A stretch of 64,000 nucleotides of DNA, from assembly GCF_000611675.1 (NCBI RefSeq), contig NZ_JATV01000005.1, positions 1-64,000 on the forward strand. Direction: 5' to 3'. Under the pieces are notes generated by a model. It ran no database searches and was not told the DNA's origin. It was given only the letters and a program-made list of their open reading frames with translations. Source of the DNA: Flavobacterium succinicans LMG 10402 (GTDB lineage: Bacteria; Bacteroidota; Bacteroidia; Flavobacteriales; Flavobacteriaceae). A program made the translations under genes and the position numbers. Positions 19,068 through 25,908 of the stretch are shown here, piece by piece (position 1 is the stretch's first letter; each line of letters starts with the position of its first letter).

Positions 19068-19148
19068 ATGAAAAAAACAAGTTTACATATAACTTCTATC
19101 TACCGGATAAACTTACTTTGCGCTTCTCCCGAGGTGCGGATGCTATAG
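19068..19148 (+). CDS. Candidate leader peptide, 26 aa, upstream of arg cluster
   Basis: A 26-codon ORF (begins MKKTSLHITS, ends PEVRML) sits immediately downstream of the predicted promoter, so it would be translated leaderless or nearly so. It contains two Arg codons (residues 13 and 24), both CGG, a codon expected to be uncommon in such AT-rich DNA. It also has one Cys (residue 18). The 3' half is GC-richer and can form a hairpin (GCGCTTCTCCC with GAGGTGCG). Its position suggests a regulatory leader peptide. There is no homology evidence, and chance cannot be excluded for so short an ORF. Confidence 0.45.
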   Translation: MKKTSLHITSIYRINLLCASPEVRML

Positions 19149-19388
19149 CCTACAGTTTCCAAATAAGACTTTCTTACCTTTTATCCTTTCATTACTACCC
19201 CATTTGTCATATTTTTTTATTTCAAAATGGAAAAACAACAAAAACCAATTCTAACTACTAAGTAATTGTTATTAAAATAATTACAATAAAATAGTTGAAA
19301 ATTTTATAGTACTTTTAATAGCACATTGACTATGATTGCATTACAAAAAAAAAGAAAACAATTATTTAACCATAATTCGAATCCAGAA
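19149..19388 (+). other. Long untranslated leader before the GNAT gene
   Basis: About 240 bases between the leader ORF and the preferred GNAT start. The stretch opens pyrimidine-rich (19165-19205) and becomes very AT-rich. Partly complementary segments lie near 19260-19292 (GTAATT with AATTAC). A 12-codon ORF at 19227 is probably meaningless. I recognise no known riboswitch fold. Confidence 0.4.
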
Positions 19389-20006
19389 ATGAATATTTCT
19401 ATAGTAGTAGCACAAAAAGAACACTATGTATTTGCTGAAGAAATTTGTGATACCATCGAAACCTCGGCCTTACTAAGAGGAACGGGAATAGCCAAAAGAA
19501 CCCCAGAATACATCCAAAAGAAAATGGAAACCGAAAATGCGGTTATCGCCATAATCGATGGAAAATTCGCCGGTTTTTGTTATATCGAATCTTGGCAACA
19601 CGGACAATTCGTAGCCCATTCAGGTTTGATTGTACACCCAGACTTTAGAAATTTAGGATTAGCCAAAAAAATCAAAACATTCGTTTTTGAGTATTCACAA
19701 CAAAAATACCCAGAAGCCAAAGTTTTCGGTATCACGACTGGATTAGCAGTAATGAAAATCAATTCCGATTTAGGATACAAACCTGTTCCCTTTTCTCAAT
19801 TGACTACCGACCCTACTTTCTGGAAAGGTTGTCAAACTTGCACCAATTTTGAAATTCTAAAAAGCAAAGACTACAAAATGTGTTTGTGCACAGGAATGCT
19901 GTATGACCCCAAAGAAAAACAAAAAAATCCACCCAAACACCCTTTCAATGTCCGGATTTGGAATCGTTTAAAAGAAATCAAACAAGCCCTTTTCTTAAAA
20001 AAATAA
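19389..20006 (+). CDS. GNAT acetyltransferase heading the arg cluster (putative N-acylglutamate synthase)
   Basis: A 205-residue GNAT protein. The acyl-CoA region is around residues 78-100 (GLIVHPDFRNLGLAKKIK). In Bacteroidota a GNAT protein at this position is generally taken to perform the first step of arginine synthesis, acylation of glutamate; here that is inferred from context, as no classical argA or argJ is present. Odd: a C-terminal cysteine cluster C148-x2-C151-x13-C165-x-C167 that could bind metal. The start at 19389 (MNISIVVA) is preferred over an ATG at 19332, which adds a basic, low-complexity 19 residues. It lies 57 bases before argG. Confidence 0.78.
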   Translation: MNISIVVAQKEHYVFAEEICDTIETSALLRGTGIAKRTPEYIQKKMETENAVIAIIDGKFAGFCYIESWQHGQFVAHSGLIVHPDFRNLGLAKKIKTFVFEYSQQKYPEAKVFGITTGLAVMKINSDLGYKPVPFSQLTTDPTFWKGCQTCTNFEILKSKDYKMCLCTGMLYDPKEKQKNPPKHPFNVRIWNRLKEIKQALFLKK

Positions 20007-20063
20007 TAGTTCAAAAAATAAAAAACAACGTTTTGTCAGACACAAAACATCAAAAGATATACA

Positions 20064-21263
20064 ATGGAAAATAAAAAAGTAGTATTAGCCTATAGCGGAG
20101 GATTAGACACTTCCTATTGTTTAAAATATTTAAAAAACGAAAAAGGATTCGAAGTACATACCGTATTAATTAACACGGGTGGATTTGATGATGCTGAGCT
20201 AAAAGCCATCGAAGACAGAGCTTACGAATTAGGAAGCGCCAAACACGCCAACCTTACTATTCTAGACAAATATTATGACAAAGCCATCAAATATTTGATT
20301 TATGGGAATGTCTTAAAAAACAACACCTATCCGTTATCAGTTAGTGCTGAGCGTGTTTTTCAAGCTATCGAAGCCATAAAATACGCCAAATCTGTTGGAG
20401 CCACAGCCATTGCACACGGAAGCACCGGTGCAGGAAATGACCAAATTCGTTTTGATTTAATTTTCCAAACCATCGCTCCCGAAATAGAAATCATCACTCC
20501 TATCCGTGATTTAAAACTATCTCGTCAGGAAGAAGTAGACTATTTAGCCAAAAACGGCGTGCATTATTCTTGGGAAAAAGCACAATATTCTATCAACAAA
20601 GGCCTTTGGGGAACCAGTGTGGGCGGAAAAGAAACCTTAACTTCAGGACAACCTTTACCAAGTGAGGCTTACCCTTCGCAATTGCAAAAAGAAGGAGAAG
20701 AGAAAGTAACTTTAGAATTCCAAAAAGGGGAATTGGTTGCGATAAATGGCAAAGCAGATAAACCTTCTAATAATATTGTGGCCTTAGAAAAATTGGCTAG
20801 CGCTTACGCCATCGGGAGAGACATTCACGTGGGCGACACCATTATCGGTATCAAAGGAAGAGTTGGTTTTGAGGCCGCAGCCCCATTAATCATCATCAAA
20901 GCACACCATTTGTTAGAAAAACATACACTCGGCAAATGGCAACAATACTGGAAAGAACAACTGGGCAATTGGTACGGGATGCTATTCCACGAAGGACAAT
21001 TTTTAGACCCAGTGATGCGCAATATCGAAACGTTCTTAGAAGACACGCAAAAAACAGTCAACGGAACCGTAACGGTCTCTTTAAAACCGTATCATTTCAG
21101 CTTAGACGGCATCGAATCACCAAACGATTTAATGAACACCGGCTTCGGTCAATACGGCGAAATGAACAATGCTTGGACCTCTGACGATGCCAAAGGATTC
21201 ATCAAAATTCTTGGCAATGCGCAAAACATATTTTCATCTGTGAATCAAGAAACTTACGAATAG
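20064..21263 (+). CDS. argG: Argininosuccinate synthase
   Basis: A 399-residue cytoplasmic enzyme that joins citrulline and aspartate using ATP, the seventh step of arginine synthesis. Seen: the ATP pyrophosphatase loop LAYSGGLDTSY (about 8-18), AHGSTGAGNDQIRF, and DLKLSRQEEVDYL. The family length is normal. It is the second gene of the cluster. A 217-base spacer with two repeat elements separates it from argC. Confidence 0.96.
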   Translation: MENKKVVLAYSGGLDTSYCLKYLKNEKGFEVHTVLINTGGFDDAELKAIEDRAYELGSAKHANLTILDKYYDKAIKYLIYGNVLKNNTYPLSVSAERVFQAIEAIKYAKSVGATAIAHGSTGAGNDQIRFDLIFQTIAPEIEIITPIRDLKLSRQEEVDYLAKNGVHYSWEKAQYSINKGLWGTSVGGKETLTSGQPLPSEAYPSQLQKEGEEKVTLEFQKGELVAINGKADKPSNNIVALEKLASAYAIGRDIHVGDTIIGIKGRVGFEAAAPLIIIKAHHLLEKHTLGKWQQYWKEQLGNWYGMLFHEGQFLDPVMRNIETFLEDTQKTVNGTVTVSLKPYHFSLDGIESPNDLMNTGFGQYGEMNNAWTSDDAKGFIKILGNAQNIFSSVNQETYE

Positions 21264-21310
21264 TATAATTACTGATTAGGATCGAAAGTTCAGGCATTTT
21301 TGGAGACATT

Positions 21311-21404
21311 AGTTCCCGCTATCCGTTGCAATCTTTGTAGGCTGAACCCCAGCCCACAAAGGATTTCCACTACTATCGGGGCTAAAAGAGAAAAAACGGG
21401 AACT
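21311..21404. repeat. Structured intergenic repeat, family A copy 1 (argG-argC spacer)
   Basis: A GC-richer element with nested complementarity. AGTTCCCG (21311-21318) can pair with CGGGAACT (21397-21404). The core hairpin is CTTTGT-A-GGCT (21333-21343), loop GAACCCC, AGCC-C-ACAAAG (21351-21361), flanked by AAT/ATT pairing. A second copy at 36315-36380 has the same GAACCCC loop and compensated stem bases. Confidence 0.75.
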
Positions 21405-21436
21405 TTTGAATAACAAACTTACATTTTAAAAACAAA

Positions 21437-21468
21437 CCCTTAGCGCTTTGGCGTCTTTGCGGTGAAAC
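21437..21468. repeat. Short GC-rich spacer element before argC
   Basis: This reads CCCTTAGCGCTTTGGCGTC then TTTGCGGTGAAAC and stands out from its AT-rich surroundings. As I recall, similar CTTAGCG...CTTTGCGG sequences are frequent between genes in flavobacterial genomes; only one copy is visible here. Confidence 0.4.
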
Positions 21469-21480
21469 AAAATAAAAATT

Positions 21481-22458
21481 ATGATTACTATTGGAATTAT
21501 TGGCGGTTCGGGTTATACGGCTGGCGAACTCATCAGAATCTTGATGTTTCATCCCAACGCCAAACTCGACTTTGTGTACAGCACCACCAATGCGGGAAAA
21601 CCCCTTTCGGTAGCGCATCAAGATGTGTTGGGCGACATCGAAATGAATTTTACGGACACTATCAACCCTAATGTAAACGTTCTATTTCTGTGTCTAGGTC
21701 ACGGAAAATCCAAAGCCTTTTTATCCGAAAATACATTTGCCAGCCATACCAAAATCATTGATTTAGGCAACGATTTCAGGTTGGAAAAAGACGAAGTGTT
21801 TGAGGGCAAAAAATTCATATACGGCTTACCAGAACTGAACAAAAAAGCCATTAAAAATGGACAATTCATTGCCAATCCGGGATGTTTTGCCACCGCGATT
21901 CAATTGGCTTTATTGCCTTTGGCGGAAGCCAAATCACTCAACAGCGATGTGCACATCAATGCCACAACCGGAAGTACAGGAGCTGGAGTGAGTCTTTCAG
22001 AAACCTCACACTTTAGTTGGAGAAACAACAATATGTCACATTACAAAGCTTTTGAACACCAACATTTGGGAGAAATTGGCGAAAGTTTGCACCAATTACA
22101 GGAAGATTTCAAAAACGAATTGATTTTTATTCCTAATCGAGGTGATTTTCCAAGAGGAATTTTTGCCACCTTGTATACCCATTGTGAGGAAAGCTTAGAA
22201 GATGTTGTGGCCAAATATGAAGCTTTTTACAAAAACGAACCATTTGTAACTGTTACCACTACCAACATTAATTTAAAACAAGTGGTTCAAACCAATAAAT
22301 GCATCATTAGTTTGATGAAAAAAGGCAACCGAATTTTGATTACTTCGGTTATTGATAACTTAGTCAAAGGCGCCTCAGGTCAAGCCATTCAGAATATGAA
22401 CTTGCTCTTTGGACTAGACGAAAGTACCGGATTGCATTTGAAACCAAGTGGATTTTAA
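21481..22458 (+). CDS. argC: N-acetyl-gamma-glutamyl-phosphate reductase
   Basis: A 325-residue NADPH enzyme that reduces acylglutamyl phosphate to the semialdehyde. Seen: the dinucleotide-binding start IGIIGGSGYTAGEL (4-17), the catalytic Cys135 in ANPGCFATAI, and NATTGSTGAGVSL. The ending SGQAIQNMNLLFG is typical. The length is that of the short type 1 enzymes. The acyl group it handles (acetyl or succinyl) cannot be read from the sequence. It follows a repeat-filled spacer and precedes argD by 82 bases. Confidence 0.95.
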   Translation: MITIGIIGGSGYTAGELIRILMFHPNAKLDFVYSTTNAGKPLSVAHQDVLGDIEMNFTDTINPNVNVLFLCLGHGKSKAFLSENTFASHTKIIDLGNDFRLEKDEVFEGKKFIYGLPELNKKAIKNGQFIANPGCFATAIQLALLPLAEAKSLNSDVHINATTGSTGAGVSLSETSHFSWRNNNMSHYKAFEHQHLGEIGESLHQLQEDFKNELIFIPNRGDFPRGIFATLYTHCEESLEDVVAKYEAFYKNEPFVTVTTTNINLKQVVQTNKCIISLMKKGNRILITSVIDNLVKGASGQAIQNMNLLFGLDESTGLHLKPSGF

Positions 22459-22470
22459 AAAAATTGTTTC

Positions 22471-22518
22471 AAGTTTAAAAGTTTAAAGTTGCTCGTGTAA
22501 CCTTAAACCTTAAACTTT
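22471..22518. repeat. AT-rich hairpin repeat in the argC-argD spacer
   Basis: The left arm at 22471-22490 (two copies of GTTTAAA) and right arm at 22499-22518 pair nearly throughout, with G-U pairs, around loop GCTCGTGT. The right arm contains AACCTTAAACCTT, also present at 14891-14903 near glyA. Confidence 0.55.
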
Positions 22519-22540
22519 AAACCATAAACAAAAAACAACA

Positions 22541-23677
22541 ATGAACCTATTCGACGTTTACCCATTATACAACATCACACCAGTAAAAGCAGTAGACTGC
22601 ACCATTACAGATGAAAACGGTGTGGAATATTTAGATTTATACAGCGGTCACGGAGTCATCTCCATTGGGCACACACAACCGCATTATGTGACGAAAGTAA
22701 AAGAACAATTGGACAATATTGGATTTTATTCTAACGCCATCCAAAATCCATTACAAGTAGAATTAGCCCAAAAATTAGGTGAATTATCAGGCTATGATGA
22801 TTACTCTTTGTTTTTATGCAGCTCAGGAGCCGAAGCCAATGAAAACGCACTAAAATTAGCCTCTTTCCACAACGGAAAATCGAGAGTGATTGCTTTTGAC
22901 AACTCTTTTCACGGAAGAACATCAGCAGCAGTTGCGGTAACGGACAACAAAAAAATTGTAGCGCCCATTAATGCTCAACAAGTGGTTACTTTTTTACCAC
23001 TAAACCAAATTGATTTGGTAGAAACCGAATTACAAAAAGGCGATGTCTGCACCGTGATTATTGAAGGGATTCAAGGTGTGGGAGGTTTAGATGAAGGCAC
23101 AACTGAATTTTTTCAAGCCTTAGAAAAACTGTGCAAACAATACGAAGCAGTTTTGATTCTAGACGAGGTACAATCGGGTTATGGCAGAAGCGGGAAGTTT
23201 TTTGCGCATCAGTACCATAACATCAAAGCGGATATCATTTGTTTGGCCAAAGGAATGGGCAACGGTTTCCCGATTGGAGGAATTTTGATTGCTCCACATT
23301 TTAAAGCGAGTTATGGCTTGCTAGGCACTACTTTTGGTGGAAGTCATTTGGCTTGTGCCGCTGGAATTGCCGTTTTGGATGTAATCAAGAGCGAGAAGTT
23401 AATGGATAATGTAAACGCCGTTAGCGAGTATTTTATGAAAGCCATCCAACAAGTGCCTGAAATCATCAAAGTGAAAGGAAAAGGATTGATGCTAGGCGTA
23501 GAATTTGATTTTGACGTGAGCGCCTTACGCAAGAAAATGATTGTAGAAAAACATATTTTTACAGGAAGTGCCAACAATAAAAACTTATTGAGAATTTTAC
23601 CGCCTTTGACCATTACCACAGCCGCAATTGATACCTTTATCGTTGCCTTGAAAGAGTCGTTGGCTGAATTGAAATAA
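22541..23677 (+). CDS. argD: Acylornithine aminotransferase (class III)
   Basis: A 378-residue PLP transaminase that converts acylglutamate semialdehyde to acylornithine. Seen: LDLYSGHGVISIGH, the PLP-phosphate loop CSSGAEANENALKLA (93-107), SFHGRTSAAVAVT, VIIEGIQGVGG, LILDEVQSGYGRSG and the Schiff-base Lys237 in CLAKGMGNGFPIGG. The length is slightly short, as in other Bacteroidota members. Position between argC and proA fits the role. It is followed by a GC-rich spacer of 140 bases. Confidence 0.94.
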   Translation: MNLFDVYPLYNITPVKAVDCTITDENGVEYLDLYSGHGVISIGHTQPHYVTKVKEQLDNIGFYSNAIQNPLQVELAQKLGELSGYDDYSLFLCSSGAEANENALKLASFHNGKSRVIAFDNSFHGRTSAAVAVTDNKKIVAPINAQQVVTFLPLNQIDLVETELQKGDVCTVIIEGIQGVGGLDEGTTEFFQALEKLCKQYEAVLILDEVQSGYGRSGKFFAHQYHNIKADIICLAKGMGNGFPIGGILIAPHFKASYGLLGTTFGGSHLACAAGIAVLDVIKSEKLMDNVNAVSEYFMKAIQQVPEIIKVKGKGLMLGVEFDFDVSALRKKMIVEKHIFTGSANNKNLLRILPPLTITTAAIDTFIVALKESLAELK

Positions 23678-23687
23678 GAAACTGCGT

Positions 23688-23724
23688 GAGTATTCCTTGC
23701 CAGTCCGCTGCGTGAGGAATAGTC
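23688..23724. repeat. Hairpin in the GC-rich argD-proA spacer
   Basis: GAGTATTCCT (23688-23697) pairs with AGGAATAGTC (23715-23724) with one mismatch. CTGCGTGAG occurs twice in the same spacer (23682 and 23708). The rest of the spacer (to 23817) stays GC-rich and includes CTGAGCCTGTCGAAG, a sequence I recall seeing between genes in many bacteria. Confidence 0.45.
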
Positions 23725-23817
23725 CTGATTTTTTCATCGGGAAGCGGGAAAACCGACCTACTGAGCCTGTCGAAGTATCGGGTGGGGCACGCTCAAAAAA
23801 TTAACTAACCAAAAACT

Positions 23818-25014
23818 ATGAATACACTACTAACCATCGAAAAGAGAAACGCCGTTTTAACCACGATGACGGCTTTGCTAGCGCAGGAACGAACGGCGTT
23901 GAAAAGTAGTAACCAACAAGATTTAGCCAATTATTCCGGAGAAGATTTGGCAATGGAAAAACGTTTGTTGGTCGATGATGCTAAAATTGACAGTATGATT
24001 TTGTCCTTACAACAATTGGCCAGTCAAGAAGACCCTGTGGGAAAAATTCGCTTCGAATTTGTTCACGATAATGGTCTTAAAATTTATAATAAGACTGCTG
24101 CATTTGGCACTATTTTAATTATTTATGAGTCTCGACCTGATGTAACAGTTGAAGCGGGTGGTATTGCTTTTAAGTCAGGAAATAAAATCCTTTTGAAAGG
24201 CGGCAAAGAATCATTATTGTCGAATCAAAAGATTGTAAGTCTTTGGCATCAAGCTTTGGAAAACAATGGTGTAGCAACGGATTGGGTAGAATACCTGAAT
24301 TACGATAGAGCACAAACCCAAGCTTTTTTGGAAAAACCAACTCAAAAGGTCGATTTGATTGTGCCTCGTGGAGGAGAAAAACTAATTGAATTCACCAAAA
24401 AACACGCTACTTGTCCGGTGATTGTAAGTGGACGCGGTAATAATTTTGTGTACGTAAACGCCGATGCCGACTTAGATAAAGCAATGTCAGTTATTATTAA
24501 CGCAAAAACCTCAAATATATCTGTTTGCAATGCTTTAGATAAAGTATTAATTGATATAAATTTACCGAATTGGGAAGTCTTTGCTAACCAATTAATTCGT
24601 GCTTTGCAGGAACGAAAAGTGACTGTTTTGGGAGATGCCACAATTGCCAAAACAACTCATATCCCTCAAATTGATTCAGACGAGATTTGGTATGAAGAAT
24701 TTTTGGATTATAAAATTGTACTTGGCATTGTTTCTTCTAATCAAGAAGCAATAGCTAAAATCAATAAATATTGCGGAGGTCACTCAGCTGCTATCATCAC
24801 CGAAAGTGAAACTACAGCCCAAGAATTTATGGATAACGTTGATGCTTCATCCGTTTACCATAATGCTTCGACTCGTTTTACCGACGGAGGGCAATTTGGT
24901 TTAGGCGGAGAATTAGCCATCAGCACAGACAAATTACACCAACGCGGCCCAATTGGTTTACAACATTTGGTCACCAACAAATGGTATATTTACGGAGAAG
25001 GACAGATTCGGTAG
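23818..25014 (+). CDS. proA: Gamma-glutamyl phosphate reductase
   Basis: A 398-residue NADPH enzyme making glutamate semialdehyde for proline. Seen: GTILIIYESRPDVTVEAGG, KSGNKILLKGGKES, DLIVPRGGEKLI, the catalytic Cys237 in SVCNALDKVLID, and the C-terminal DASSVYHNASTRFTDGGQFG LGGE region. The length is usual. Its TAG stop codon is the second to fourth base of a 28-bp palindrome, so the repeat has become part of the gene end. It lies upstream of proB, placing the two steps next to each other inside the arginine cluster. Confidence 0.96.
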   Translation: MNTLLTIEKRNAVLTTMTALLAQERTALKSSNQQDLANYSGEDLAMEKRLLVDDAKIDSMILSLQQLASQEDPVGKIRFEFVHDNGLKIYNKTAAFGTILIIYESRPDVTVEAGGIAFKSGNKILLKGGKESLLSNQKIVSLWHQALENNGVATDWVEYLNYDRAQTQAFLEKPTQKVDLIVPRGGEKLIEFTKKHATCPVIVSGRGNNFVYVNADADLDKAMSVIINAKTSNISVCNALDKVLIDINLPNWEVFANQLIRALQERKVTVLGDATIAKTTHIPQIDSDEIWYEEFLDYKIVLGIVSSNQEAIAKINKYCGGHSAAIITESETTAQEFMDNVDASSVYHNASTRFTDGGQFGLGGELAISTDKLHQRGPIGLQHLVTNKWYIYGEGQIR

Positions 25015-25038
25015 GGACAAGTCGCGACTTGTCCCTAC
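25011..25038. repeat. Perfect 28-bp palindrome at the proA stop codon (family B copy 1)
   Basis: GTAGGGACAAGTCG (25011-25024) is followed directly by its exact complement (25025-25038). The proA TAG stop (25012-25014) lies inside. A second copy at 28797-28824 differs by A to G on one arm and T to C on the other, keeping the palindrome. Confidence 0.9.
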
Positions 25039-25081
25039 ATATCCCAACCCAATGCACAATCTGTTTGTAAAAAAATATAAA

Positions 25082-25843
25082 ATGACAAAAAAAAGAATAT
25101 TATTAAAATTAGGCAGCAATACCTTAACCAAGGAAACCAATCATATCTCGAGAGGAAAGATTGAGGATATTGGAATGCAAATTGCCGCGCTACAAGACCA
25201 ATACGAATTCATTATTGTAAGTTCTGGGGCGATTGCCGCTGCCAAACAATTTGTTAAGCTAGACAATAATGACCAAGAAGTCTTTGTAAAACAAGCCTTA
25301 GCATCTATTGGGCAACCCCATTTGATGCGTATTTATCACGAAAATTTCAGTGATTTAGGATTGCATATTTCACAATGCCTACTCTCCTATTCTGATTTTG
25401 AGAAAGAACAATCCAAAGTCAATATCGTGAATACCATCAATGTTTTGGTCAAAAACAATTACATTCCCATCATCAATGAAAATGACACGGTGGCCACTGA
25501 CGAAATCAAGTTTGGCGATAACGATAAATTAGCCGCTTTGGCAGCCGTATTGTTAGATGTAGATATTTTGATTATTGCTACCAATACGAATGGTATTTAC
25601 ACCAAAGCGTCTATTAACGATGCACTTCCATCAACGATTGAACTAGTAACCGATTTGTCTTTACTAGAAAAAGAAATAGGCGATAAAAAATCGTCTCACG
25701 GAACTGGAGGAATGCAATCTAAAATAGAATCGGCAGCCATTGCCAAAAAAGCCAATATTGAGACTTGGATTGTGAATGGCCTAGAAGATGATTTTATGCG
25801 GAAAGCGCTGCGGAATGAAATCCCTTTCACTAAAATTATTTAA
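25082..25843 (+). CDS. proB: Glutamate 5-kinase, short form without PUA domain
   Basis: A 253-residue amino-acid kinase that phosphorylates glutamate for proline synthesis. Seen: LLKLGSNTLT (7-16), IVSSGAIAAAKQ, IINENDTVATDEIKFGDNDKLAALAA and GTGGMQSKIESAAIA. The protein ends after the kinase fold; the C-terminal PUA domain of the 367-residue E. coli enzyme is absent. I chose the ATG at 25082; longer in-frame starts lie within proA and the palindrome. It follows proA by 67 bases and argF' comes 65 bases later. Confidence 0.94.
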   Translation: MTKKRILLKLGSNTLTKETNHISRGKIEDIGMQIAALQDQYEFIIVSSGAIAAAKQFVKLDNNDQEVFVKQALASIGQPHLMRIYHENFSDLGLHISQCLLSYSDFEKEQSKVNIVNTINVLVKNNYIPIINENDTVATDEIKFGDNDKLAALAAVLLDVDILIIATNTNGIYTKASINDALPSTIELVTDLSLLEKEIGDKKSSHGTGGMQSKIESAAIAKKANIETWIVNGLEDDFMRKALRNEIPFTKII

Positions 25844-25908
25844 CTTAGAGCCACTAAAAATCACAAACTACAAATCCGCTTATTCAGCATTCTAATAAAG
25901 ATAAAGCT

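Noticed and set aside
19227-19265. A second tiny ORF (12 codons, starting MEKQQ) in the leader before the GNAT gene.
   Set aside because: Too short, Lys/Gln-biased as random AT-rich DNA would give, with no structural or codon feature to support it.
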